From the NCBI GenBank assembly GCA_910585485.1, contig CAJUEZ010000024.1, positions 1 to 25,988 on the forward strand: 25,988 nt of DNA, read 5' to 3'. Of this stretch, positions 1 through 9,085 are shown one piece after another. Numbering within the stretch: position 1 is the stretch's first letter; every line of letters starts with the position of its first letter. The translations under genes and the position numbers were made by a program. The notes beneath the pieces were generated by a model. The model searched no databases, was not told where the DNA came from, and worked only from the letters and a program-made list of their open reading frames with translations. Source of the DNA: an uncultured Clostridia bacterium. Its GTDB lineage: Bacteria > Bacillota > Clostridia > UBA1381.

Positions 1-707
1 ATAACAGTCGCCGCAAATTTGGGAAGTTCCATCATTCTTCCTATGCGCCACGGTTCTTTGCAAAGCCTGTAAAACCATTCAAGTCCCGTCTTGCAGAAAA
101 ATTCAGGCGCTCTATCCACGCGTCCCGCAAAAACGTCAAGACTGCCGCCGATTCCCATTGCAACTTTTACATTTAGCTTATCTCTGTGTCTATCTATCCA
201 TTCTTCCTGTTTCGGCGCGCCGAGACACACAAATACTATGTCCGCGCCTGAAGCGTTTATTTGCTCTACTATTTCGTCATCCTCTTCCGCTTTGAAATAA
301 CCGTTTCTCATTCCGACTATGTTCAGTTCGGGATATTCCTGCAAAAGTTTTTGCTTCGCCTCCTCGGCTACTCCCGGCTTGCCGCCAAACAAAAACAGCT
401 TGTGATCCGTATAATTCATTTTCTGAAGAACCTGTCTTGCTATGTCGTATCCCGCCGCGCGTTCTTTGATAGGCTTTTTCAGAATTTTTGACGCGTGAAC
501 AACACCGATTCCGTCCGCCGTCAGAAGTTCTGCGCGGTTTAATAAATCCGCAAATTCCGTATTTTTATATGCGTGCATTATTATTTCAGAATTTGGAGTG
601 TACACAGCGTGCATTTTATCCTCGTCAAAGAAACGCATTATGCAATCCGCCGCCTCTGATATATTTACCATATCAACATGCACGCCAAGTATATTTACCT
701 TATCCAT
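1..707 (-). CDS. tagA: TagA/WecG/CpsF-family glycosyltransferase (3' end cut by window edge)
   Basis: This is a GT26-family transferase that adds an N-acetylmannosamine-type sugar to a polyprenyl-diphosphate-linked sugar on the cytoplasmic face of the membrane, an early step in wall teichoic acid or similar polymer synthesis. My reverse-strand translation gives 235 residues beginning MDKVNILGVHVDMV. Family landmarks are TPNSEIIMHA (about 38-47), the acidic TADGIGVV motif (about 63-70), FGGKPG, FVCLGAPKQEEW (about 151-162), GIGGSLDVFAGRVDRAP and the closing GLEWFYRL...PWRIGRM. The family is usually about 240-250 residues, so only the last few are missing. The start is supported by AAAGGAG, which overlaps the stop of the citrate synthase gene; the intergenic gap is 11 nt, so the genes are probably co-transcribed. 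The acceptor and exact donor cannot be read from the sequence. Confidence 0.9.
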   Translation of the reverse strand, partial: MDKVNILGVHVDMVNISEAADCIMRFFDEDKMHAVYTPNSEIIMHAYKNTEFADLLNRAELLTADGIGVVHASKILKKPIKERAAGYDIARQVLQKMNYTDHKLFLFGGKPGVAEEAKQKLLQEYPELNIVGMRNGYFKAEEDDEIVEQINASGADIVFVCLGAPKQEEWIDRHRDKLNVKVAMGIGGSLDVFAGRVDRAPEFFCKTGLEWFYRLCKEPWRIGRMMELPKFAATV

Positions 708-718
708 AGCTTTCTCCT

Positions 719-2083
719 TTATCTGTCACTTAGTTTTACGTAATTATTGCTTTTGAGCATTGATTTATATGCCGGTCTTATAATTCTTCCGCAGCCTATA
801 ACTTCTTCAAGTCTGTGCGCACACCAGCCGACAATTCTTGAAATTGCAAACAGCGGAGTATACATATCAGCCGGTATACCAAGCATTTTGTAAACAAATC
901 CCGAATACATATCAACATTCGCGCACATTACTTTTGAATTGCCTTTTACCCTTGCAAATGTTTCGGGAGTAAGACGCTCAATATTGCAGTAAAGCTTATA
1001 TTCGTCCTCAAATTCAGAATGAGTCTTGAGTAGTTCCTCAGCCTTTGATTTTAAAAGCAGACATCTCGGGTCGCTGTAGGTATAAATCGCATGTCCCATA
1101 CCATAGATAAGTCCTGATTTGTCAAACGCTTCTTTCTTAAGGATTTTTTCAAGATACGCTGTCAGTTCATCATCGTCATTCCAATCCTTCACATGAGCTT
1201 TTATATCTTCAACCATTCCCATAACCTTAGCGTTTGCTCCGCCGTGTTTCGGTCCTTTCAAAGAGCCGATTGCGGCTGAAATAGCTGAATATGTATCCGT
1301 GTCAGATGACGATATAACTCTTGTTGTAAACGCTGAGTTATTACCTCCGCCATGCTCCGCGTGTATCATAAGCAATACATCAAGCATTTCTGCTTCTTCA
1401 ACGGTGTAATGATTGTCAGGTCTTATCATATACAATAAATTTTCCGCCGTTGAAAGATCCGGCTGCGGAGTATGCAGGTAAAGACTCTGACCATCGTGAT
1501 AGTGGCTCTTTGCCTGGTAGCCGTACGCTGCCATTACCGGCAGACGCGCAATAAGTTCTATAGATTGTCTTAATATATTACCGGCTGTTATTTCATCCGG
1601 ATTTGGGTCATACGAATATGACGCAAGCACGCTTCGCGCCATTTTATTCATTATATTTTTACTCGGCGCTTTTAAAATCATATCCTCTGCAAAGCCATCA
1701 GGCAACGCTCTGAGACTTCCTATAAAACGCGAAAATTCCGAAAGTGTTTTACTGTCGGGCAAATGACCGAACAAAAGCAGATATGCAACCTCCTCAAAAC
1801 CGAATCTCTTTTCCTTTTGACAGTTTTCCACCAAATCGGTAATATCATAACCGCGGTATCTTAAATGTCCCTCCATAGGAATTTTTTCACCGTCATCAAT
1901 AAAGTAACCCTGAACGGCTCCAACAGCGGTGAGTCCTGCCATAACGCCTGTACCGTCGTCATTTCTCAGACCTCTTTTAACACTGTATTTCTTAAACAAT
2001 TCTCTTGAAAACGGCTGATAAACTCCCGCCGCTTTCTTTTGAAACCTCTCCTGCAATCTCTCTCTTTCCTCATCTCTTAACAT
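719..2083 (-). CDS. Citrate synthase
   Basis: It condenses oxaloacetate and acetyl-CoA to citrate in the cytoplasm. The protein is 454 residues from the preferred start. The active-site blocks are present: a first His in the IHAEHGGGNNSAFTTRV segment, a second in GPKHGGAN, and the GMGHAIYTYSDPR segment carrying the late catalytic Asp. The GHA form in place of the classical GHR fits my memory of a clostridial branch with an extended N-terminus. An in-frame ATG at 2110 would add nine residues, but it lacks a ribosome site; the ATG at 2083 has AAGGAAGTGG upstream. The gene lies 43 nt after the ParC-like gene and 11 nt before tagA. Citrate rather than 2-methylcitrate specificity is inferred from family resemblance only. 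Confidence 0.92.
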   Translation of the reverse strand: MLRDEERERLQERFQKKAAGVYQPFSRELFKKYSVKRGLRNDDGTGVMAGLTAVGAVQGYFIDDGEKIPMEGHLRYRGYDITDLVENCQKEKRFGFEEVAYLLLFGHLPDSKTLSEFSRFIGSLRALPDGFAEDMILKAPSKNIMNKMARSVLASYSYDPNPDEITAGNILRQSIELIARLPVMAAYGYQAKSHYHDGQSLYLHTPQPDLSTAENLLYMIRPDNHYTVEEAEMLDVLLMIHAEHGGGNNSAFTTRVISSSDTDTYSAISAAIGSLKGPKHGGANAKVMGMVEDIKAHVKDWNDDDELTAYLEKILKKEAFDKSGLIYGMGHAIYTYSDPRCLLLKSKAEELLKTHSEFEDEYKLYCNIERLTPETFARVKGNSKVMCANVDMYSGFVYKMLGIPADMYTPLFAISRIVGWCAHRLEEVIGCGRIIRPAYKSMLKSNNYVKLSDR

Positions 2084-2126
2084 ATCATTTCCACTTCCTT
2101 TCCGCCTCATTTTTATCTGTCAAACA

Positions 2127-4337
2127 TTAAATAAGGCTAAGCTGTGTGTCCTCCTTTTTAAGACCGCTTCCCGCCGCCGGAATATTCTTGGTTCTGTACT
2201 TTTCAACATCATCAAGTCCGCTCTCTGACGCCAATGTCACTTTCACAACTTTTGCGCCCTTCTTTCTTAATGCCATTGTTTGCACTCCCTGAGTGCTCTT
2301 TGTTGACTTAATCGGAATCTTATCTGTATTAAGGCACAGTACTCTGTCATTATCCGACATAACCACAACGTCAGTATCCTCTTTCAGCAATCTTATATCG
2401 CATACGGGCGATTTGCTTCCATACGCTCCTACAAGCTTTTTACGGTTTGTTTTTGTTTCATAATTATTCAGCGCAACCTTTGCCATTTTACCATTTTCAA
2501 ATGTAAACAGCATGTTTCCGCTATAATCCGATGTTATAACCGTGTACAGTATCTTCTCATCCTCTTCAAGTCCCAAAAGTCCAGGCAAATATTCTCCCAT
2601 TGTGCTTACTTTAGCATCAGGCATATCATACGTTCTCATCTTATACGCGTTGCATTGATTTGAGAAGAAAATCATTTCACTTTTATTGCTTGACTCTATC
2701 GTTTGGATAATTTCATCATTTTCTTTCAGCTTATGTTCAGTTGTGCTCGAACGAAGCGATACGGCTGAAATCTTTTTAAGATAATTATCACGCGTAAAGA
2801 ATATTGTAAGAGGATAATCGTCTATAGCTTCAGTTTCCTTATATTCTGTTATTTCATCATCGCTTATAAGAGTAGTTTTTCTATCCTGTCCGTATTTTTT
2901 TGAAATTGCCTTTAGCTGTGATGAAATAACTTTTTTCACTTCTTTATCATCGCCAAGAATTCTGTTAAGTTCTTCCAATTCCTCTATCAGCTTTTCAATG
3001 TCATTTGTACGATTCAAAATGTATTCCCTGTTCAGATTACGCAGCTTAATTTCAGCGACATATTCCGCCTGTATTTTGTCAATTCCAAAACCGTCCATAA
3101 GATTCGGAACAACATCTTCCTCTCGTTCCGTATGACGGATAATTGAAACCGCCTTATCAATATCAAGAAGTATTTTCTTCAGACCCGTCAAAAGATGCAG
3201 CCTTTCGCTCTTCTTTTCAATATCGTACTTAATGCCGCGTTTGATACATTCCATACGGAATTTTATCCATTCCTTAATTATATCCCTAACTCCAAGCACG
3301 ACAGGTTTAGCGTTTATAAGCACATTAAAATTACAGCTGAAACTATCTTCAAGCGGAGTAAGTTTAAAAAGCTTTGACATAAGTGTTTCAGGGTCTACTC
3401 CGCGCTTTAAATCAATAGCAAGCTTAAATCCTTCCTTACCGGTTTCATCGCGCGCGTCAGAAATTTCTTTAAGCTTATTCGCTTTTACAAGTTCCATCAT
3501 CTTTCCTATAATAGCCTCTGAAGTTGTGGAATACGGAATTTCTGTGATTTCAATGCAGTTATTGCTCTTATCGTATGTGTACTTTGAACGCATCTTAAAG
3601 CTGCCTCTGCCTGACTCGTAAATTTTGCGCATTTCGCTCTCTGAATATATAATCTGCGCTCCCATGGAGAAGTCGGGCGCGGGCATATATTCCATAATAT
3701 CCGTTTTTTCATTCTTTAAAACGGCAACAGTTGCGTCACATACCTCTTTTAAATTAAATGAACAGATATTGCTTGCCATACCTACGGCTATACCCTGATT
3801 GGGATTCACAAGAATGTTCGGGAATGCCACAGGCAGCAGCGTCGGCTCCTTCATCTCGCCGTCATAGTTGTCTACAAATTCAACAGTATTTTTGTTTATA
3901 TCCCCAAATAGTTCCTGACATATCGGGTCAAGACGAACCTCTGTATATCTTGCCGCCGCGTATGCCATATCTCTCGAATACTGCTTACCGAAGTTACCCT
4001 TTGATTCCACAAGAGGATGCAAAAGAGCCTCGTGACCGCGCGTAAGACGTACCATCGTCTCGTATATGGCGCTGTCACCATGCGGATTCAGCTTCATCGT
4101 CTGTCCGACGACATTAGCAGACTTTGTCATCTTACCGCCGAGAAGTCCCATTTTATACATCGTGTACAAAAGCTTTCTGTGAGCGGGTTTCAATCCGTCA
4201 ATCTCAGGAATCGCTCTTGATACAATAACGCTCATAGCGTAAGGCATAAAATTCTTTTCTATTGTTTCAGTAATAGGTTCCTCCGCTATCGGGGCCTCAA
4301 TTATTACTTCATCTACTGTTTTTTTCTTTCTTGCCAT
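2127..4337 (-). CDS. parC: Type IIA topoisomerase subunit A, divergent ParC-like
   Basis: This is the DNA-cleaving subunit of an ATP-dependent topoisomerase. At 736 residues it is shorter than typical GyrA. The catalytic tyrosine is Y131 in AARYTEVRL, preceded by Arg. The winged-helix region has NPHGDSAIYETMVRL, where the usual HPHGD reads NPHGD; the quinolone-position residues are Ser and Glu. The C-terminal domain has beta-pinwheel-like blades but no GyrA box (QRRGGKG); the nearest stretch is QGVQTMALRKKGAK. This argues for a topoisomerase IV-like decatenase rather than gyrase. The gene begins 44 nt after the ParE-like gene, with AAAGGA unusually far upstream (about 14 nt) as the only visible ribosome site. 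A separate true gyrase probably exists elsewhere in the genome. Confidence 0.88.
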   Translation of the reverse strand: MARKKKTVDEVIIEAPIAEEPITETIEKNFMPYAMSVIVSRAIPEIDGLKPAHRKLLYTMYKMGLLGGKMTKSANVVGQTMKLNPHGDSAIYETMVRLTRGHEALLHPLVESKGNFGKQYSRDMAYAAARYTEVRLDPICQELFGDINKNTVEFVDNYDGEMKEPTLLPVAFPNILVNPNQGIAVGMASNICSFNLKEVCDATVAVLKNEKTDIMEYMPAPDFSMGAQIIYSESEMRKIYESGRGSFKMRSKYTYDKSNNCIEITEIPYSTTSEAIIGKMMELVKANKLKEISDARDETGKEGFKLAIDLKRGVDPETLMSKLFKLTPLEDSFSCNFNVLINAKPVVLGVRDIIKEWIKFRMECIKRGIKYDIEKKSERLHLLTGLKKILLDIDKAVSIIRHTEREEDVVPNLMDGFGIDKIQAEYVAEIKLRNLNREYILNRTNDIEKLIEELEELNRILGDDKEVKKVISSQLKAISKKYGQDRKTTLISDDEITEYKETEAIDDYPLTIFFTRDNYLKKISAVSLRSSTTEHKLKENDEIIQTIESSNKSEMIFFSNQCNAYKMRTYDMPDAKVSTMGEYLPGLLGLEEDEKILYTVITSDYSGNMLFTFENGKMAKVALNNYETKTNRKKLVGAYGSKSPVCDIRLLKEDTDVVVMSDNDRVLCLNTDKIPIKSTKSTQGVQTMALRKKGAKVVKVTLASESGLDDVEKYRTKNIPAAGSGLKKEDTQLSLI

Positions 4338-4381
4338 ATTAAAACGTACATTCCTTTCAAAAAGTTAATGTGATATATCAA

Positions 4382-6400
4382 TCAAGAAATATCAAGCATT
4401 TCCATATATTCCGCTCCGTTATCAGCTATATACTCTTTTCTGTCGGTAATATTGTCGCCAAGCAAAACGTCAAACATTCTTGCCGTGCGTTCCGCATTCT
4501 CCGGAGTTACACGTATAAGACGTCTTGTAGCCGGGTGCATTGTGGTAAGACTCATCATTTCAGGCTGATTTTCACCAAGTCCCTTGCTGCGCTTTATTTC
4601 TACAGCATCCTTTTCCTTTGTTAACCCCTCCTTGGCAAGTTTTGAAATAATCTCCTCTTTTTCACTGTCTGTATACGCGAAAAATGTTTCGTCCTTACGC
4701 TTTGTTTTTGTTATTACTATTTCATAAAGCGGAGACTCCGCGATATATACCTTGCCTTTTTCAATCAATGTCGGCATTAATCTATAAATCATTGTGAGCA
4801 GCATTGTTCTTATATGGAATCCGTCAACATCAGCATCGGTACATATAATAACCTTATCCCATCTGAGATTATCCATGCTGAAACTCTCAATACCCTTATT
4901 ATGCTTTGAATTGATTTCAACACCGCAGCCGAGCACTTTTACCAAATCAGTTATAACATCGCTTTTAAAGATTCTCGGATAGTCGGCTTTAAGACAGTTA
5001 AGTATTTTTCCCCTTATAGGCATTATTGCCTGAAACATAGGGTCTCTCGCAAGTTTACATGAGCCCAACGCCGAGTCTCCCTCGACTATATACACCTCAC
5101 GCTTTGATGTATCCTTGCTTCGGCAATCAACAAACTTCTCAACCCTGTTTGTTATATCCATTGTGCCGGTAAGTTTTTTCTTTATATCAATACGCGCTTT
5201 TTCAGCATTTTCACGGCTCTTCTTATTCACCATAACCTGATTGGCGATTTTTTCGGCATCGTTCTTATTTTCTATAAAATAAACCTCAAGCTGCTGACGA
5301 AGAAAATCCGTCATAGCCTCCTGAATAAATTTATTGTTAATCGCTTTTTTTGTCTGATTTTCATAACTCGTTTGAGTTGAAAATGAGTTGATAACAAGAG
5401 CAAGACAATCCGCCACATCATTAAATGTAATTTTCGAATCATTCTTATTATATTTATCGTTTTGTTTCATGTATCTGTCAATGGCATAAACAAACGCGTT
5501 CTTAACCGCCTTATCAGGCGAGCCTCCATGTTCCAAAAAACTGGAATTATGATAATATTCAAGCATATTCACCTTATTTGAAAAACAGAAAGCAATCTGC
5601 ATTTTCATGCGGTAATCCTCTTTATCATCTCTGTCGCGTCCCTCTCGCTCCATTTCCCATGTTTCAACAGTGGTAAATCCGTCCTCGCCCACCGATTCCT
5701 TTACATAATCGACAATACCATTTTCATAATAATACTCAAACATTTCCATTCCTGTTTCAGTCTCATTATACAAAACGAATTTAATCCCGGCATTTACCAT
5801 CGCCTGTTTATTCAATATGTCCTGAAAAAATTCCAAAGAAATATTTATATCTGTAAAAACCTCCGTGTCCGGTTTCCATTTCTGAACAGTTCCTGTCTGA
5901 ATACTTCTTGTGTCAGCTTTTTGAAGTCCGCCGATATTTTCACCTTTTTCAAAATGCAGGGTATAAAGCGTTTTATCTCTGACAACAGTAACATCCATGT
6001 ATTCACTGCTGTACTGAGTGGCGCAGGCTCCAAGTCCGTTAAGTCCCAGACTGTATTCATACATTCCGCCCTTGTTATTATCGTACTTACCGCCGGCATA
6101 CAATTCACAGTATACAAGTTCCCAGTTAAAACGTCCCTCACCCTCGTTATAGTCAAGCGGAACGCCTCGCCCGTGATCCTTAACCTCTATGGAATGATCC
6201 ATAAAACGGGTAACTTCTATTAAGTTACCGTATCCTTCTCTTGCTTCGTCTATTGAATTTGATAATATTTCAAAAAAAGAATGCTCACAACCCTCAAGAC
6301 CGTCGCTTCCGAATATTACAGCCGGACGTTTCCTTACTCTGTCCGCGCCCTTAAGACTTGTTATACTGTCATTTCCGTATTCCTGCTTTTTTCTTGGCAT
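4382..6400 (-). CDS. parE: Type IIA topoisomerase subunit B, divergent ParE-like
   Basis: This is the ATPase subunit partnering the downstream ParC-like protein. It has a GHKL ATPase fold: EILSNSIDEA (base Glu and Mg-binding Asn kept, the usual DN replaced by SN), DHGRGVP, CELYAGGKYD, GLNGLGACATQ, and the QTKKAINN lysine loop. The TOPRIM domain has EGDSALGSCK, FQAIMPIRGKILN and TDADVDGFHIRT. The C-terminal TRRLIRVT...LLGDNITDRKEYI segment matches the family. The protein is 672 residues from ATG 6400, which has AAAGGA upstream and gives the familiar MPRKKQ start. An in-frame ATG at 6421 with AGGTGG 11 nt upstream is a real alternative and adds seven residues. The protein is clearly homologous to ParE/GyrB but diverged at many normally fixed positions. 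Confidence 0.88.
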   Translation of the reverse strand: MPRKKQEYGNDSITSLKGADRVRKRPAVIFGSDGLEGCEHSFFEILSNSIDEAREGYGNLIEVTRFMDHSIEVKDHGRGVPLDYNEGEGRFNWELVYCELYAGGKYDNNKGGMYEYSLGLNGLGACATQYSSEYMDVTVVRDKTLYTLHFEKGENIGGLQKADTRSIQTGTVQKWKPDTEVFTDINISLEFFQDILNKQAMVNAGIKFVLYNETETGMEMFEYYYENGIVDYVKESVGEDGFTTVETWEMEREGRDRDDKEDYRMKMQIAFCFSNKVNMLEYYHNSSFLEHGGSPDKAVKNAFVYAIDRYMKQNDKYNKNDSKITFNDVADCLALVINSFSTQTSYENQTKKAINNKFIQEAMTDFLRQQLEVYFIENKNDAEKIANQVMVNKKSRENAEKARIDIKKKLTGTMDITNRVEKFVDCRSKDTSKREVYIVEGDSALGSCKLARDPMFQAIMPIRGKILNCLKADYPRIFKSDVITDLVKVLGCGVEINSKHNKGIESFSMDNLRWDKVIICTDADVDGFHIRTMLLTMIYRLMPTLIEKGKVYIAESPLYEIVITKTKRKDETFFAYTDSEKEEIISKLAKEGLTKEKDAVEIKRSKGLGENQPEMMSLTTMHPATRRLIRVTPENAERTARMFDVLLGDNITDRKEYIADNGAEYMEMLDIS

Positions 6401-6454
6401 AAATGTAACCGTTCCTTTCATATTTATATAATCCACCTAATTCTATATCTTCTA

Positions 6455-6483
6455 ATTATATACTTCACTCGCGTTTTTGTCAA
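6455..6483 (-). promoter_or_regulatory. Consensus sigma-A promoter for the parE-parC-citrate synthase-tagA operon
   Basis: On the minus strand a perfect -35 TTGACA (6478-6483) and perfect -10 TATAAT (6455-6460) are separated by 17 bp. The predicted transcript would start near 6448, about 48 nt before the preferred parE ATG. Confidence 0.8.
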
Positions 6484-6614
6484 ATATCGGCGCTGCTTTT
6501 TAGATTAAATCCTTGTTACAAAAAATATATTTTTCAATATTTTATGCAAATTTAATAAAAGAACTCATTTAGATCAGATAAAATCATTAATAGCGTAAAA
6601 AATAAAATTCCCTA

Positions 6615-6643
6615 TTGTTTTACTTAATTTTTTATGGTAAAAT
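6615..6643 (+). promoter_or_regulatory. Probable promoter for the YkgJ-VanW gene pair
   Basis: TTGTTT (6615-6620) and TAAAAT (6638-6643) are separated by 17 bp, about 40 bp before the first start codon. The surrounding DNA is very AT-rich, so a chance match is possible. The rest of 6484-6614 shows no gene or clear structure. Confidence 0.45.
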
Positions 6644-6682
6644 TAATGAAGTATAAACAATTTGTAAATGTGAGGTTTTAGA

Positions 6683-7201
6683 ATGAATACCGCATATGTA
6701 TATCTACAATTATATAGATTATTTGACAAAGTAACGCCCGTTCCTGTTGATTGCGGTCAGTTATGTGACAAAGCGTGCTGTAAAGGCGATGATAGCGGAA
6801 TGTTTCTTTTTCCCGGCGAAAAAGAGGTTTTTAAACTTTTGAATCCTGATTGGATAACTATTGAAAAAACTGACTTCACGTATGAATACAACGGAAAAAC
6901 ATATAATACTCCTATAGCAATGTGTCAAGGGACTTGCGACCGTTATCAGCGCCCTCTCGCGTGTAGGATTTTTCCGCTCACACCGTATATCAAAAAAGAC
7001 GGCAGTCTTGATATTATAATAGACCCAAGAGCAAAAAGCGTTTGTCCAATGGCAAAGAGTTTTTTTATCGAAGATTTTGATACCACTTTTGTAAAGAATA
7101 TAAGAAAAGCCTTTTCTCTGCTTATAAAAAATAAACAGTTCAAGGCTTTTATGCGGGAATATTCCAATTATATAGATGAATTTAATCGTTTTTTTAATTA
7201 G
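6683..7201 (+). CDS. YkgJ-family Cys-rich metal-cluster protein
   Basis: This is a 172-residue soluble protein of the YkgJ/UPF0153 family, annotated as a putative zinc- or iron-chelating domain; its biochemical role is not established. The cysteines are arranged in family fashion: CGQLCDKACC near residues 24-33, CQGTCDRYQRPLACRIFP in the middle and a later VCPMAKSF. The PGE motif after the first cluster (FLFPGEKEVF) is also typical. GAGG sits seven nt before the ATG. It is followed 16 nt later by the VanW gene, and the two are probably co-transcribed from the promoter near 6615. Nothing in the context defines a partner. Confidence 0.8.
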   Translation: MNTAYVYLQLYRLFDKVTPVPVDCGQLCDKACCKGDDSGMFLFPGEKEVFKLLNPDWITIEKTDFTYEYNGKTYNTPIAMCQGTCDRYQRPLACRIFPLTPYIKKDGSLDIIIDPRAKSVCPMAKSFFIEDFDTTFVKNIRKAFSLLIKNKQFKAFMREYSNYIDEFNRFFN

Positions 7202-7217
7202 AAAGGATTTTAAATAG

Positions 7218-8990
7218 ATGAAAGAAAATAACAATAACACTAATGACAGTGTAGAACAATCCGAGTCAGCCGAGTATGACGAGACAGAAAATGAAAATTC
7301 TTCGGAAGACCCCAAAGATGATTATGACAATGTAGACAACAGTACGGACATAACAAAAGAGGGTTCAAATGATTTTTCAGACTTTGACGATGATTTTGAA
7401 ATATATGAGTCTGACATGTCTGCCATTTCATCTTCTTCGGAAGATTTTAAAGAGCACAGTGATGTCGTTGAAGAGGAAATAAGCGCGGCGTGTAATTTGC
7501 GCCGAAAAAGAAGAAAATCGTTTTTTAAAAAGATAAAAATCCCGGCTATAATTTCTGTTGCCGCTCTTATTTGTATATTCATTGCCGTATTTCTTTACGC
7601 GCTGTCAACAATTCCCGAAGGTACTGTTATGAAAAACATATACATAGACGATATTAATGTGAGCGGTTTTTCATACGATGAGACAAAAGAGGCAGTAGAA
7701 AACTCTTATCTTTTTGAAAATTCGGAAATAACAGTTTCATCAGGCTTTAAAAGCTATCCAATAAAGAGTTCTGATATAGGAATGTCTGCAATCTCAGAAG
7801 AAACAGCTAAAAGAGCGATAAATTACTGCAAAACAGGTAACTTTCTTGTAGACGGATTCAGAGCTGCAAAACTTTTGTTCTCAAAGCACGTTATAACACC
7901 GTCTGCTCAGGTCGATATTGAAAAACTTGATGAAAAGCTTAACGAGTTCGGAAATGTCGTTTTAGGCGAGCGAGTACAGCACAGCGTCGATTTGGGTGAT
8001 GACGGAATGGTATCGGTGATTCCCGGTCATACCGGATACAACGGAGACCCTTCCAGCGCTCGCGAGGCTGTTATGGAATCTCTTAAAAATTCACATTTCA
8101 CCAACATCAAGGTTAATTACTCCTCTGCTCCGCCCGATGATATGACGCTTGAAGCGTTTGACGCGCTTGTATATAAAGACGCTGTAAACGCGAAATACGA
8201 AATTACAGACAATCAGGTAACCGTTGTGCCCGGCGATACGGGAAGATATATAAACAAAGAAGAGGCAGAGCCAATACTCACTCAGGTGCGCGAGGGCGGC
8301 GAAATCGTCAAAATACCATTTTACATTTCACAGCCCGAACTTAATTCGACAGTTCTGAAAGAAAAGCTATTCTCAGATACATTAGCCACTTATTCTACCT
8401 CTTACAGCGGTTCAACTTCAAACAGATGTTCTAACATAGCGCGCGCCGCGTCTTTGATAAACGGCACAGTTATTGCGTCGGGAGACGTGTTCTCCTTCAA
8501 TGACACAGTCGGCAAACGCACAACCGCTAACGGTTTCTCCACCGCAAAAGAGTATGTCAACGGAAAAAGCGTGGACGGCATCGGAGGCGGAACATGTCAG
8601 GTCAGCAGTACTCTTTACAGCGCCGTTCTTTATGCCGATATGAATATTATAGAGCGTCTGAACCATATGATGTCAGTCGGTTATATCCCGCTTGGACAGG
8701 ATGCAACAGTCGCTGACGGCGGCATTGATTTTAAGTTCAAAAACAGCAGTGATTACCCTGTAAAAATAGCGGCTTCAACAAGCGGCTCAACCATTACTGT
8801 AAGCATTATAGGAACTCAATGGACACCAAAAAGAGAAGTTAAAATATATAACTCGTCTTCTCAATCAGGCAAAAATACCGTTGTTACTTCAGTAAGAAAA
8901 GTATACGCAAACGGCGAACTTATTTCAACTGACACACTGCCGTCAAGCACATACAAGCCTCATGAGCCTGACCCTACCCCTGAGCCATAG
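7218..8990 (+). CDS. Membrane-anchored VanW-family protein with acidic cytoplasmic tail
   Basis: This is a 590-residue protein with N-in topology. Residues 1-90 are dominated by Asp, Glu, Ser and Asn and look disordered. A basic stretch (RRKRRK...KKIK, about 95-107) precedes one membrane helix (about 108-130), after which the chain should be outside the cell. The ectodomain begins with the PG_binding_4-type IYIDDINVSGFSYDET segment and further repeats to about residue 380. The VanW domain (about 395-560) carries the GDVFSFNDTVGKRT and GGGTCQVSSTLYSA motifs and ends in a Pro-rich tail. VanW proteins accompany some vancomycin-resistance clusters, but most, as here, stand alone and are thought to act at the cell wall. 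AAAGGA lies 10 nt before the ATG. No resistance function can be claimed. Confidence 0.88.
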   Translation: MKENNNNTNDSVEQSESAEYDETENENSSEDPKDDYDNVDNSTDITKEGSNDFSDFDDDFEIYESDMSAISSSSEDFKEHSDVVEEEISAACNLRRKRRKSFFKKIKIPAIISVAALICIFIAVFLYALSTIPEGTVMKNIYIDDINVSGFSYDETKEAVENSYLFENSEITVSSGFKSYPIKSSDIGMSAISEETAKRAINYCKTGNFLVDGFRAAKLLFSKHVITPSAQVDIEKLDEKLNEFGNVVLGERVQHSVDLGDDGMVSVIPGHTGYNGDPSSAREAVMESLKNSHFTNIKVNYSSAPPDDMTLEAFDALVYKDAVNAKYEITDNQVTVVPGDTGRYINKEEAEPILTQVREGGEIVKIPFYISQPELNSTVLKEKLFSDTLATYSTSYSGSTSNRCSNIARAASLINGTVIASGDVFSFNDTVGKRTTANGFSTAKEYVNGKSVDGIGGGTCQVSSTLYSAVLYADMNIIERLNHMMSVGYIPLGQDATVADGGIDFKFKNSSDYPVKIAASTSGSTITVSIIGTQWTPKREVKIYNSSSQSGKNTVVTSVRKVYANGELISTDTLPSSTYKPHEPDPTPEP

Positions 8991-9046
8991 TGGCAGTTTG
9001 CATAAAGTAATCTATAACATTTTTTCATATTTTATTAATTTACCCC

Positions 9047-9075
9047 TTGCAAACATTTTCAAAATATGATATATT
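9047..9075 (+). promoter_or_regulatory. Promoter of the gatCAB-aspS operon
   Basis: TTGCAA (9047-9052) and TATATT (9070-9075) are separated by 17 bp, giving a start near 9082 and a leader of about 100 nt before gatC. Confidence 0.65.
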
Positions 9076-9085
9076 ATACTAAAGT

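Noticed and set aside
2127..6400. Calling the topoisomerase pair gyrA-gyrB
   Set aside because: The A subunit lacks a GyrA box, is shorter than GyrA, and both proteins diverge at residues conserved in gyrase.
7218..8990. Glycopeptide resistance determinant because of the VanW domain
   Set aside because: There are no vanH, vanA/B, vanX or VanRS-like genes nearby, and VanW domains are widespread in sensitive Firmicutes.
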